This document shows positions 15,279 through 23,428 of a stretch of 64,000 nucleotides of DNA, piece by piece. The notes below the pieces were generated by a model, which was given only the letters and a program-made list of their open reading frames with translations, was not told the DNA's origin and searched no databases. The position numbers and the translations under genes are program-made. The stretch spans positions 1 to 64,000 of the forward strand of contig JAUYCX010000049.1 of the NCBI GenBank assembly GCA_030692045.1. Reading direction: 5' to 3'. Within the stretch, counting starts at the first letter, position 1. The number at the start of each line of letters is the position of its first letter. Source of the stretch: Candidatus Omnitrophota bacterium (GTDB taxonomy: Bacteria; Omnitrophota; Gorgyraeia; JAUYCX01).

Positions 15279-15878
15279 ATGACAGAACAAAATAAAAAGA
15301 ATCACAACAAAGAAAAATCTCAGGAACAGTTGGCTGAAAAGCCTGCTGAAGAAAAAGTAGTTACATTAACACAAGAAGAGCATAAAGCCTTGCTTGAAGA
15401 GGCTGCCTTGGCTTCGGACTATAAAGACAGGTTGCTTCGGCTTCAGGCTGAGTTTGATAATGCCAAGAAGCGTTTGGAAAAGGATAGATTAGAATTTATA
15501 AAGTTTGCCAATGAGGGTTTGATTATAGAGTTATTGGGAGTTTTGGATGACTTAGAAAGGTCAGTTGAGTCTGCCAATCAAAAGCATGAAGACTATGAAG
15601 CTTTTTTAAAGGGTGTGGAGATGATTTTAGCGCACATTTATGATTTATTAAAAAGATTTCGAGTTGAGCCTATTGAAGCAAAGGAAAAGAAATTTGATCC
15701 ACATTTTCATGAAGCATTGCTTCAAACTGAGACACCAAACTATTCAGAAGGCACGGTTTTAGAAGAATTGCAAAAGGGTTATATGATGAATGGTAAGGTG
15801 ATTAGGACAGCCAAAGTAAAAGTTAGTAAACATGCACCAGAGGACAGAGAACAGAAGACAGAGGAGAGAAAAATCTGA
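15279..15878 (+). CDS. grpE: DnaK nucleotide exchange factor GrpE
   Basis: 199 residues from ATG 15279 (MTEQNKKNHNKEKS). It has an acidic/charged N-terminal tail, a long coiled coil (YKDRLLRLQAEFDNAKKRLEKD) and a C-terminal beta domain with FDPHFHEALLQ and GYMMNGKVIRTAKVKVSK. GrpE accelerates ADP release from DnaK. The final residues (EDREQKTEERKI) are encoded by a palindromic repeat that continues past the stop. It lies between hrcA and dnaK. Confidence 0.96.
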   Translation: MTEQNKKNHNKEKSQEQLAEKPAEEKVVTLTQEEHKALLEEAALASDYKDRLLRLQAEFDNAKKRLEKDRLEFIKFANEGLIIELLGVLDDLERSVESANQKHEDYEAFLKGVEMILAHIYDLLKRFRVEPIEAKEKKFDPHFHEALLQTETPNYSEGTVLEELQKGYMMNGKVIRTAKVKVSKHAPEDREQKTEERKI

Positions 15879-15907
15879 CTTCTGTTTTCTGACTTCTGTT
15901 TTCTAAA
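15842..15907. repeat. ACAGAAG-type palindromic repeat overlapping the grpE 3' end
   Basis: GACAGAGAACAGAAGACAGAGG on the left is matched in reverse complement by TCTGACTTCTGTTTTC, itself tandemly repeated (two copies of GACTTCTGTTTTCT). The left arm codes for the last GrpE residues and the right arm is intergenic. It may also reduce readthrough or stabilise the grpE mRNA end. Confidence 0.65.
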
Positions 15908-15934
15908 AACACAGACAATTATGGAGGTAGTAAA

Positions 15935-17815
15935 ATGGCAAAAGTTATTGGTATTGATTTAGGTACATCTAACTCTGCTGCTGCTATGATGGAGGCAGGC
16001 AGGCCGGTGATAATCCCATCAGCTGAAGGTGCAGGGGTTGCTTCTGGTAAAGCATTCCCTTCATATGTTGCATTTACCAAAGACGGGCAAAGATTAGTTG
16101 GGGAGCCAGCCCGGCGTCAGGCAGCAATTAATCCTGAGGGCACAATACAAGCAGCTAAACGCAAGATGGGCACTGACCATATATATAAAATTTTTGGCAA
16201 AGAATATACGCCTCAGCAAATTTCTGCTTTTATCCTTCAGAAGATAAAGCAGGATGCTGAAAGCTATTTAGGAGATAAGGTTGAGGAGGCGGTAATTACA
16301 TGTCCGGCATATTTTGATGATAATCAACGCCAGGCAACCAAGGATGCTGGAGAAATTGCCGGTTTAAAGGTTTTAAGGATTATCAATGAGCCAACTGCCG
16401 CCTGTTTGGCTTATGGTTTGGAAAAATCCCAGAAGGAACAAAAGATTATGGTTTTTGATTTTGGCGGCGGCACACTTGATGTGACCATAATGGAGATGGC
16501 AGAGGGAGTTTTTCAGGTTAAGTCAACTTCCGGAGATACGCAGTTAGGCGGCACAGATATGGATAATCTGCTTTTGAATTACATTGCTGATAATTTTAAA
16601 AAGGAAACCGGTATTGACCTTAGAAGTGACAAAATGGCAATCCAGAGATTGCGCGAAGCTGCTGAGAAAGCCAAGATCGAACTGTCCAGTACGCTGGCAA
16701 CAGATATAAACCTGCCGTTTATTACTGCTGATGCCAGCGGCCCAAAACATTTAACCATGTCTTTTAGCCGTGCAAAATTAGAAGATTTGGTCAACCCCAT
16801 AATTGAAAGATGCCGGCATCCTATAGAACAAGCGCTTAACGATTCCAAATTAACTCCTTCCGATATTGACCGCGTTATCATGGTAGGAGGCCCTACCCGA
16901 ATGCCGATTATGCAGAAGTTCGTGGAGGATTATGTGGGGAAAAAGCTTGAGCGCGGAATTGACCCTATGGAGTGTGTGGCGCTGGGCGCGGCAATCCAGG
17001 CATCTATCATTAAAGGTGAAACCAAAGATGTTCTTTTACTGGATGTAACTCCGCTTTCTTTAGGTATTGAAACATTGGGAGGGATATTGACTAAATTAAT
17101 CGAACGCAATACCACCATTCCCACCAAGAAAAGCCAAATCTTTTCTACAGCCGCAGATAACCAAACCGCAGTTACAGTTAGAGTTTTGCAGGGCGAACGA
17201 CAGATGGCAGATGATAATGTGGAGTTGGGAAGGTTTGATTTGGTAGGAATTCCACCGGCTCGTCGGGGAATACCGCAGATTGAGGTTACCTTTGATATTG
17301 ATGCCAATGGCATAGTGCATGTTTCTGCCAAAGACTTAGGCACCGGCAAAGAACAATCAATTAAAATTACGGCACCCAAGAAACTTGACAAAGAAGAAAT
17401 AGAAAAGATGGTTAAAGAAGCAGAAAAGTTTGCTGTTGAAGATAGTAAGCGCAAAGAAGAAGCAGAAGCTATTAATCAGGCAGATTCTTTGGTTTATGCA
17501 ACTGAGAAGTCATTAAAAGATTACGGCGATAAAGTAAGTCAAGCTGAACGCGCAGATATCGAGGTTAGACTCAATGATTTAAAACAAGCAATAAAAGATA
17601 AAAATGTAGACAGAATTAAGCGGGGAATGGAGGATTTAACCAAAGCATCGCATAAATTGGCTGAGGAAATTTATAAGTCAAGTAGTCAAAAACAGGGAAC
17701 TCAACAACAAAGCCAAACCACACAGGAGCCAAAGCAGGAAGAAAAGCCAAAAGGCGAAAAGCCTGAAGACATCATTGATGCAGAGTATAAAGCTGAAGAT
17801 GAAGATAAAAAGTAA
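15935..17815 (+). CDS. dnaK: chaperone DnaK (Hsp70)
   Basis: 626 residues; GGAGG at 15923-15927. The N-terminal ATPase has [10 protein letters not shown], the [14 protein letters not shown] stretch, [12 protein letters not shown] and a [10 protein letters not shown] motif; the substrate-binding domain begins near [17 protein letters not shown]. The C-terminal tail is Gln/Lys/Glu-rich, ending [15 protein letters not shown]. The phosphate-1 loop is [13 protein letters not shown] with a few extra residues before FPSYVAF, a form I associate with archaeal-type and candidate-phylum DnaK rather than E. coli DnaK; this is an impression from reading. It is controlled with grpE by the CIRCE promoter. 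Confidence 0.98.
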   Translation: MAKVIGIDLGTSNSAAAMMEAGRPVIIPSAEGAGVASGKAFPSYVAFTKDGQRLVGEPARRQAAINPEGTIQAAKRKMGTDHIYKIFGKEYTPQQISAFILQKIKQDAESYLGDKVEEAVITCPAYFDDNQRQATKDAGEIAGLKVLRIINEPTAACLAYGLEKSQKEQKIMVFDFGGGTLDVTIMEMAEGVFQVKSTSGDTQLGGTDMDNLLLNYIADNFKKETGIDLRSDKMAIQRLREAAEKAKIELSSTLATDINLPFITADASGPKHLTMSFSRAKLEDLVNPIIERCRHPIEQALNDSKLTPSDIDRVIMVGGPTRMPIMQKFVEDYVGKKLERGIDPMECVALGAAIQASIIKGETKDVLLLDVTPLSLGIETLGGILTKLIERNTTIPTKKSQIFSTAADNQTAVTVRVLQGERQMADDNVELGRFDLVGIPPARRGIPQIEVTFDIDANGIVHVSAKDLGTGKEQSIKITAPKKLDKEEIEKMVKEAEKFAVEDSKRKEEAEAINQADSLVYATEKSLKDYGDKVSQAERADIEVRLNDLKQAIKDKNVDRIKRGMEDLTKASHKLAEEIYKSSSQKQGTQQQSQTTQEPKQEEKPKGEKPEDIIDAEYKAEDEDKK

Positions 17816-17816
17816 G

Positions 17817-17841
17817 AATCCGCCACAAAGCTCGGCGGATT
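17817..17841 (+). terminator. hairpin after dnaK (weak terminator candidate)
   Basis: AATCCGCC (17817-17824) pairs perfectly with GGCGGATT (17834-17841) around a 9-base loop; only a short TTTAATT follows, so termination may be partial. It lies 1 base after the dnaK stop and may balance dnaK against dnaJ expression. Confidence 0.5.
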
Positions 17842-17842
17842 T

Positions 17843-17896
17843 AATTCGCACAAATAACTTACTCACACTTGCGTGTTCGTAAGTTATGTGCTCATT
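17843..17896 (+). repeat. AATTCGCA...TGCTCATT hairpin element, copy 2
   Basis: Same terminal boxes as copy 1. GCAC and ATAACTTAC pair with GTAAGTTAT and GTGC around CACTTGCGTG. It ends 2 bases before the dnaJ ATG, so the start codon adjoins the stem and no Shine-Dalgarno sequence is available. Confidence 0.75.
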
Positions 17897-17898
17897 AA

Positions 17899-19044
17899 AT
17901 GAAAAAAGATTATTACGAAATACTGGGCGTAAATAAAAGCGCTTCTTTAGAAGAAATAAAAAAGGCATATCGGGGCCTGGCTTTGCAATATCATCCTGAC
18001 CGAGTTGTTCCTGAGAAAAAGAAAGAGGCAGAGGAAAAATTCAAAGAGATTTCTGAGGCTTATGCAGTTCTTTCTGACAGCCAGAAGCGCTCACTTTATG
18101 ACCAGTATGGTCACGCAGGCATTGACCAACGTTACACAGCTGAGGATATTTTCCGCAGCGCCGACTTTAGCAGTATCTTTAGAGACTTGGGTGATTCTGG
18201 TTTTGGCGGTGGTTTGTTTGATGAGATATTCGGCGATTTGGGTTTTGATATCTTTGGAGAAGGTCAGACTACTCGTCGTGCTCGACGAGGACGTGATATT
18301 CAGTATGAAGTGGATATTACGTTAGAGGAGGCTTATTTGGGTACTACCAAGGTTATTCAAGTACCTAAGAATGACATTTGTTCTGTCTGTGGTGGTAGCG
18401 GTGCCAAGCCCGGAACAAAAAAGGCTACCTGTCCTACTTGTCGTGGTCAAGGACAAATTGTAATGTCTTCGGGGTTTTTTAGAATGGCTCAGACTTGCAA
18501 TCGCTGTGGCGGAGAAGGAAAAGTAATTGAACAACGCTGTTCAAGTTGTAAAGGAGCGGGGTATGTCAGGGTAGTTCGTAAAATTGATGTAAAGATTCCA
18601 CCCGGAGTAGATAACAATTCCCAATTAAGAATAAGGGGTGAGGGAGAAATTGGCACAGCTGGCCGGGGCGACCTTTATTTGTTAATCGGGGTTAAGCCTC
18701 ATCCTATTTTTCAAAGAGAGGGAAATGATATCTCGATGCAATTAGGGGTAAGTTTTGTTAAGGCAGCATTGGGCGGCGAGGTTGAGGTATCCACTTTAAA
18801 TGGTAATGTAAAAATGAAGATACCCTCTGGCACGCAAAGCGGAAAAATTTTCCGTATGAAAGATAAGGGAATGCCGGATTTACACGGCTACAGAAGAGGC
18901 GATCAATTAGTAAGGGTGATGATAGAGGTTCCTACAAATTTAACTGCCCAACAGCAAAGAATTTTAGAGGAATATGCACAAATTTCAGGAGAGGAAGTGG
19001 ATAGCGATTCTTTGGCAAAGAAATTTAAAAGAGCGTTTAAATAA
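17899..19044 (+). CDS. dnaJ: co-chaperone DnaJ (Hsp40)
   Basis: 381 residues. The J domain includes YHPDR (HPD triad). A Gly/Phe-rich region ([18 protein letters not shown]) follows, then the four-repeat zinc domain: [32 protein letters not shown]. The C-terminal substrate-binding domains include [14 protein letters not shown]. It stimulates DnaK ATPase and delivers substrates. The start is embedded at the edge of a hairpin repeat without a visible ribosome binding site, so translation may depend on structure or on coupling to dnaK. Confidence 0.98.
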   Translation: MKKDYYEILGVNKSASLEEIKKAYRGLALQYHPDRVVPEKKKEAEEKFKEISEAYAVLSDSQKRSLYDQYGHAGIDQRYTAEDIFRSADFSSIFRDLGDSGFGGGLFDEIFGDLGFDIFGEGQTTRRARRGRDIQYEVDITLEEAYLGTTKVIQVPKNDICSVCGGSGAKPGTKKATCPTCRGQGQIVMSSGFFRMAQTCNRCGGEGKVIEQRCSSCKGAGYVRVVRKIDVKIPPGVDNNSQLRIRGEGEIGTAGRGDLYLLIGVKPHPIFQREGNDISMQLGVSFVKAALGGEVEVSTLNGNVKMKIPSGTQSGKIFRMKDKGMPDLHGYRRGDQLVRVMIEVPTNLTAQQQRILEEYAQISGEEVDSDSLAKKFKRAFK

Positions 19045-19165
19045 AGTAAAAAGTAAGAAGTAAAAAGGAAAAACCAAAAGTAAAAAGTTAAAAGTTAACA
19101 AAAAAGTTTTTAAGTTTTTCGTTTTAGTTTTTACTTTTTCGTTTTTAGTTTTTACTTTCGACGAA
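19045..19165. repeat. AAAAGTAAAAAGT-type low-complexity inverted repeat
   Basis: The dnaJ-to-FmdB gap is filled by AGTAAAAAGTAAGAAGTAAA-like sequence on the left and its near complement, TTTTACTTTTTCG and TTTTTACTTTCG, on the right. It could fold into a long A/T stem. A fragment like the loop of the TGCTCATT elements (GAACGAAGTGAGGAGC) lies just before the FmdB-type start. Confidence 0.55.
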
Positions 19166-19179
19166 CGAAGTGAGGAGCA

Positions 19180-19452
19180 ATGCCGACATACGAATATGAA
19201 TGTAAAAGTTGCGGATATACCTTTGAGAAATCACAATCCATGACAGAGGCGCATTTAAAAAAATGCCCCAAATGTTTTAAAGCCGTTAAAAGGCTTATCG
19301 GTAGTGGTAGTGGCATAATATTTAAGGGCAAAGGTTTTTATGCCACAGATTACCGTAAAGGTAAGCCTAAGGAAGTAACTCCATCTAGCTGCTCAAGCTG
19401 TCAAGAAGCAGCCAAATGCCCTGCCATTAAAAATGATAAAAGAAATAATTAA
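19180..19452 (+). CDS. FmdB-type zinc ribbon protein
   Basis: 90 residues, GAGGAG at 19172-19177. MPTYEYECKSCGYTFE then KKCPKC is the FmdB/CxxC-CxxC zinc ribbon; a second Cys group near the end (SSCSSCQEAAKC) is unusual. Proteins of this family are small putative regulators or RNA/protein binders without a settled function. It overlaps the VanZ-like gene by 20 bases. Confidence 0.85.
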   Translation: MPTYEYECKSCGYTFEKSQSMTEAHLKKCPKCFKAVKRLIGSGSGIIFKGKGFYATDYRKGKPKEVTPSSCSSCQEAAKCPAIKNDKRNN

Positions 19453-19804
19453 GCATAAATTCATTGTGTTATGGTTGCCGGTGATTTTGTATGCAGGTTT
19501 GATTTTTTATTTATCCAGCATACCTTCGCCACATTTACCTATAGAGTTTCCTTTCTTAGATAAGCTTCTGCATATCGCTGAATATGCAATTCTGGGAATA
19601 CTTTTGGCCAGGGCTATTAAAAAAACAGGAGAATTCGGCAGTGGTTGGAAGTTTTATTTTTTAATTATGTGCATTGCTTTTATTTATGGTTTAAGCGATG
19701 AATTTCATCAGTCATTTGTGTTTGGCAGGGTTGTTTCTTTCTGGGATGCCTTATCTGATGGCGTGGGCGGATTTTTGGGGGCGACAATATTTAGATGGCT
19801 TTAA
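19433..19804 (+). CDS. VanZ-like membrane protein
   Basis: 123 residues with about four transmembrane segments (VLWLPVILYAGLIFYLSS; YAILGILLARAI; FYFLIMCIAFIYGLSDEFHQ; WDALSDGVGGFLGATIF). The SDEFHQ motif with the following DALSDGVGG is characteristic of the VanZ family, named for a teicoplanin-resistance protein; the general function is unknown. It overlaps both neighbours, which implies co-translation. Confidence 0.85.
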   Translation: MIKEIIKHKFIVLWLPVILYAGLIFYLSSIPSPHLPIEFPFLDKLLHIAEYAILGILLARAIKKTGEFGSGWKFYFLIMCIAFIYGLSDEFHQSFVFGRVVSFWDALSDGVGGFLGATIFRWL

Positions 19805-21069
19805 TTAAACCATTTCGAGCTGTAATTTATAATCAAAGCAAGGTAGGGGATATTTCCAAGACAGTCTGTCCTCCTTACGATGTGATTTCCAGCCAGGACC
19901 AACAACGTTTTTTAAGCAGCTCACCTTATAATTTTGTGAGACTTATTTTAGGTAAGATTGAGCCAACCGATTGCGAAAATGAAAATCGCTATACTCGCGC
20001 CAAAAGATTTCTTGACGATTGGTTAAGGCAGGAGATTCTTAAAAAGGAAGATAAGCCGGCGATATACTTTTATTCTCAGGAATATATTTTCCAGGGAGAG
20101 AGAAAAAAGCGGCTTGGCTTTATCGCTCTTATGCGTTTGGAAGAAGGAAATGGCCAAGTTTTTTTGCATGAGAATACCCATTTAAGCCCCAAAGAAGACC
20201 GTTTGCAACTATTAAAAAATGTTGAGGCAAATCTAAGTCCAATATTTGTGCTTTTTTCAGATAAGGAAAGGAATATTAGAACTACCTTTGAAGAGGTCTT
20301 AGATAAACAGTCGCCATTAATCGATATTACTGACGATGAGAAGATTAGCCATAAATTATGGCCAATTACAGATGAGAATTTAATAAACAAGATAAGAGCT
20401 TCTTTAGAGGATAAGCATATTTTTATTGCCGATGGGCACCATCGTTATGAGGTGGCAATGGAATTTTGTAGATTAATGCGTTCTCGAAGTAAAGAGGTCA
20501 GCCCCGAAGCAGATTACAACTACATGCTAACCTATTTTACTAACATAGACAGTCGAGATTTGCTGATTTTACCAATTCACCGCGTAGTTAAAAGTTTTCC
20601 TCAAGATATAAACTTTTTAAAGGAATTTTTTCGCATAGAGAAGATTAAGACAAAGCACGAACTTCTTGTAGGGTTAGCTAAAGCCGCTCGCAATGAGTAC
20701 GTCTTTGGTTTATACCATGGGGGAAATCTTTATTTGTTAAGGCTTAATAATGAAAGATTGCTGGATAGCTTAATTACGCAGGGTTCTCGTGAATACAAAC
20801 GATTGGATGTGATGATACTTAAAAGTCTTATTTTTGACCGTTTAAATATATCATCTTTGGATTTAATTTATACAAAAGAGGCACAAGAAGCCTTAAGTCT
20901 CGTAGACAAAAAACAAGCCCAAGCTTGTTTTTTGCTTAATCCTGTGAAGATAGAAACTCTTCGGTTAATTACTATTAATAATGAGCGAATGCCGCCCAAA
21001 TCAACTTATTTTTATCCCAAGGTTTTATCTGGGTTGGTGGTGAATAAGTTTAACCAGGAGAAAAGTTAA
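19795..21069 (+). CDS. DUF1015 family protein
   Basis: 424 residues. The N-terminus ALIKPFRAV ... VCPPYDVIS, the HENTHLSPKEDRLQL stretch and IADGHHRYEVAM identify the DUF1015 family (SerC-associated in some genomes). The conserved ADGHHRY hints at a phosphotransfer or nuclease-like active site, but no function is settled. The start overlaps the VanZ-like stop by 10 bases. Confidence 0.88.
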   Translation: MALIKPFRAVIYNQSKVGDISKTVCPPYDVISSQDQQRFLSSSPYNFVRLILGKIEPTDCENENRYTRAKRFLDDWLRQEILKKEDKPAIYFYSQEYIFQGERKKRLGFIALMRLEEGNGQVFLHENTHLSPKEDRLQLLKNVEANLSPIFVLFSDKERNIRTTFEEVLDKQSPLIDITDDEKISHKLWPITDENLINKIRASLEDKHIFIADGHHRYEVAMEFCRLMRSRSKEVSPEADYNYMLTYFTNIDSRDLLILPIHRVVKSFPQDINFLKEFFRIEKIKTKHELLVGLAKAARNEYVFGLYHGGNLYLLRLNNERLLDSLITQGSREYKRLDVMILKSLIFDRLNISSLDLIYTKEAQEALSLVDKKQAQACFLLNPVKIETLRLITINNERMPPKSTYFYPKVLSGLVVNKFNQEKS

Positions 21070-21073
21070 ATAA

Positions 21074-21913
21074 ATGCCCCTATTTGGCCATCAAAAATAT
21101 ACACTGGTAAGGGTAAAGAAAAAAGAAATTCCTGACGGACTTTGGTCGAAGTGCGAGGATTGCAACCAGCCAATTTATAATAAGGCATTGGAGGACAATC
21201 TAAAAGTTTGTCCTAAATGCAATTTTCATTTTACCTTAACTGCCAAGGAAAGGATAAATTTTTTAGTTGATACAGACACATTCAAGGAATTTGATGCCGA
21301 TATGGTTTCTAAAGACCCGTTGGGATTTCAGGGGCCTAAAACTTATTTAGAAAAATTAGACCAAGATCAGTCCTTAACAGGTTTAAAAGATGCCGTCATT
21401 ACAGGCGAGGCGCAGATAAACTCCAAAAGGGTTTTATTGGGAGTAACAGATTCTCGTTTCATTATGGGTTCAATGGGTTCAGTGGTGGGAGAAAAAATTA
21501 CTCGTATTATTGAGTATGCTACTGACAAACAGTTCCCGCTTATTATTATTTCAGGTTCTGGCGGAGGGGCAAGAATGTATGAGGGTGTTTTTTCATTAAT
21601 GCAAATGGCTAAGACATCCGCGGCTTTGGCACTACACCATGAATCAGGGCTGCTCTACATTTCGGTATTAACCAATCCTACGATGGCTGGAGTAATGGCA
21701 TCATTTGCAGGCCTGGGTGACATAATCGTTGCAGAGCCTAAAGCTTTAATTGGTTTTACAGGACCTCGCGTAATTGAGCAAACCATTAGACAAAAACTTC
21801 CCCAGAATTTTCAGCGTTCGGAATTCCTTTTAGAGCATGGGCTTATTGATATGATAATTCATCGAAAGGCTTTGAAACAGTCGCTTTCGCAATTAATTGA
21901 GTATTTTGGTTAA
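21074..21913 (+). CDS. accD: acetyl-CoA carboxylase carboxyltransferase subunit beta
   Basis: 279 residues. An N-terminal zinc ribbon (CEDCNQPIYNKAL ... CPKCNFHF) precedes the crotonase-like carboxyltransferase fold with SGSGGGARMYEGVFSLMQM and GFTGPRVIEQTIRQ. With AccA it transfers the carboxyl group from carboxybiotin to acetyl-CoA for fatty acid synthesis. It starts 4 bases after the DUF1015 gene. accA is not in this window. A palindromic repeat follows and may end the transcript. Confidence 0.96.
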   Translation: MPLFGHQKYTLVRVKKKEIPDGLWSKCEDCNQPIYNKALEDNLKVCPKCNFHFTLTAKERINFLVDTDTFKEFDADMVSKDPLGFQGPKTYLEKLDQDQSLTGLKDAVITGEAQINSKRVLLGVTDSRFIMGSMGSVVGEKITRIIEYATDKQFPLIIISGSGGGARMYEGVFSLMQMAKTSAALALHHESGLLYISVLTNPTMAGVMASFAGLGDIIVAEPKALIGFTGPRVIEQTIRQKLPQNFQRSEFLLEHGLIDMIIHRKALKQSLSQLIEYFG

Positions 21914-21924
21914 TGTCGAAAGGT

Positions 21925-22040
21925 TATTACACCGCAAAACCGCAAAATTCCGCAAAGGCGCAAAAACGTAAAGCATTTCTTTGCGTTTTTTGCGGTGATA
22001 TTGTTAGAATGAAAAGATTTTTGCGTTTTAGCGGTTTTTA
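21925..22040. repeat. ACCGCAAAACCGC-type palindromic element, copy 2
   Basis: It opens CACCGCAAAACCGCAAAAT with further CCGC and GGCGC boxes, and the right half contains TTTGCGTTTTTTGCGGTGA. It is closely similar in arrangement to 14311-14435. It lies 12 bases after accD, first in a 411-base gap that otherwise holds a promoter and three further repeat units. Confidence 0.65.
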
Positions 22041-22041
22041 G

Positions 22042-22069
22042 TTGAAGAAAATAGGTTATTTGGTATAAT
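22042..22069 (+). promoter_or_regulatory. candidate promoter for the MalK-like operon
   Basis: TTGAAG at 22042-22047, 16-base spacer, TATAAT at 22064-22069. The start would be near 22076, giving a leader of about 250 bases that contains all three following repeat units. Confidence 0.55.
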
Positions 22070-22082
22070 CAATAAAATAAGC

Positions 22083-22130
22083 GAGTGCACAATTTACGGA
22101 ACGTTAGTGAACGTAAATTGTATGCACGAA
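22083..22130 (-). repeat. hairpin element related to the TGCTCATT family, reverse orientation
   Basis: TGCACAATTTACG pairs with CGTAAATTGTATGCA. Read on the minus strand it matches the inner part of copy 1 (CAATTTACGTTCACT ... CGTTCC, TAAATTG), with TTCGTGCA in place of TTCGCA. Confidence 0.6.
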
Positions 22131-22133
22131 CTT

Positions 22134-22240
22134 ACCCAGCACTAATTTTTGTAATAGTGCAGTGTCCGAAATAATTATGGTAGTTACCAAATTTACCGTT
22201 TGTTCTTAATAAAGCGGTCTTTCAAAAATTAGTGCTGGGT
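22134..22240. repeat. 107-bp element with 18-bp perfect terminal inverted repeats
   Basis: ACCCAGCACTAATTTTTG at 22134-22151 is the exact reverse complement of 22223-22240. The 71 bases between them have no ORF. The form is that of a MITE or a remnant of a small transposon; alternatively it folds as a long stem in the leader RNA. Confidence 0.75.
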
Positions 22241-22242
22241 CA

Positions 22243-22309
22243 AATTCGCAGACGGACTTCGTCCTACGATTTATGTCACACTTCGTGTTCCATAAATCGT
22301 CTGCTCATT
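22243..22309 (+). repeat. AATTCGCA...TGCTCATT hairpin element, copy 3
   Basis: Terminal boxes are intact. GCAGAC/GTCTGC closes the stem, GATTTATG/CATAAATC forms the body, and GGACttcGTCC is a side hairpin. It ends 6 bases before the GAGGAGGTT of the ATPase gene, in the same orientation relative to a start codon as copies 1 and 2. Confidence 0.75.
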
Positions 22310-22324
22310 TGAAGCGAGGAGGTT

Positions 22325-23428
22325 ATGGCTCAGGTAAGTCTAATAAATGTCAGCAAGGTTTTCCCCGGAAATATTAAAGCGGTAGACAATGTTAGTTTCG
22401 GTGTAGAGAATAAAGAATTTGTTGTGCTGGTAGGACCATCCGGTTGCGGAAAATCTACTACCTTAAGAATGATTGCTGGATTAGAGGATGCAAGCGAAGG
22501 CCAGATATTTATAGCGGATAAGCTTGTCAACAATATTCCTGCCAAAGATAGAGACATTGCTATGGTATTTCAGAATTATGCGCTTTATCCCCATATGAGT
22601 GTTTTTGAAAATATGGCTTTTGGTTTAAAGCTTCGGCATTACCCAAAGAATGAGATTGTGCGCAGAGTAAATGAAGCAGCAGAAATTTTAGGCATAAAAA
22701 AACTTTTAACCAGGCGTCCAAAAGAACTTTCCGGAGGGGAGAGGCAGCGTGTAGCAGTTGGCCGCGCAATTGTGAGAAAGCCGCTTGTTTTTTTGTTTGA
22801 TGAACCTTTAAGTAACTTAGATGCGAAGTTACGCGTGCAGATGCGCACAGAAATACACAAACTGCATTTGCGGCTTCAAACTACGATGATTTATGTAACC
22901 CACGACCAGATAGAAGCAATGACTATGGGAGATCGCATTGTAGTAATGAAGGATGGCACCATCCATCAGATTGCAGACCCCATAACAATTTATGATAAGC
23001 CAGCAAATAAGTTTGTGGGAGGCTTTATTGGGTCGCCGCCAATGAATTTTATGTGGGGGAGGGTAATCAAAAGAGATGGACATATTTATTTTGATGAAGG
23101 CAAGTTTCATGTAAAATTGGTGGAAGAGATGTATTCCAAAATAACCTCTTATTTAAACAAAGAAGTAATTTTTGGTATTAGAAGCGAAGATATTTACGAT
23201 AAGTTATTTGTCTCAGAGGCGCCACCAGAGAATATTGTAAAGGTTACCTGCGAGGTAGTTGAGCCAATGGGTTCGGAGGTTTACTTACACCTAAATACTG
23301 GAAAGCACACCTTTATTGCCAGAGTGGGAGCTCATGATCGGCCTCAGGTAAATCGCGATATGGACTTGGTTTTTGATATGAGTAAGGTGCATTTCTTTGA
23401 TAAAGAAATGGAAACAACGATTATTTAA
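22325..23428 (+). CDS. MalK/UgpC-type ABC transporter ATP-binding protein
   Basis: 367 residues with GAGGAGGTT at 22315-22323. Walker A GPSGCGKST, the LSGGERQRVAVGRA signature, Walker B VFLFDEPLSNLDAKLR and the H-loop YVTHDQIEAM are present. The C-terminal 130 residues form the TOBE/MalK regulatory domain (GIRSEDI ... EVVEPMGSEVYLHL). Such subunits energise CUT1 sugar importers and one ATPase often serves several permeases. No permease or binding protein is in this window, so it is an orphan. The leader is full of repeats. Confidence 0.93.
   Translation: MAQVSLINVSKVFPGNIKAVDNVSFGVENKEFVVLVGPSGCGKSTTLRMIAGLEDASEGQIFIADKLVNNIPAKDRDIAMVFQNYALYPHMSVFENMAFGLKLRHYPKNEIVRRVNEAAEILGIKKLLTRRPKELSGGERQRVAVGRAIVRKPLVFLFDEPLSNLDAKLRVQMRTEIHKLHLRLQTTMIYVTHDQIEAMTMGDRIVVMKDGTIHQIADPITIYDKPANKFVGGFIGSPPMNFMWGRVIKRDGHIYFDEGKFHVKLVEEMYSKITSYLNKEVIFGIRSEDIYDKLFVSEAPPENIVKVTCEVVEPMGSEVYLHLNTGKHTFIARVGAHDRPQVNRDMDLVFDMSKVHFFDKEMETTII

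Noticed and set aside
16930..17454. 174-codon minus-strand open frame opposite dnaK
   Set aside because: Lies wholly inside dnaK, has no ribosome binding site or recognisable domain, and is Ser/Ile-rich as expected of an antisense shadow.
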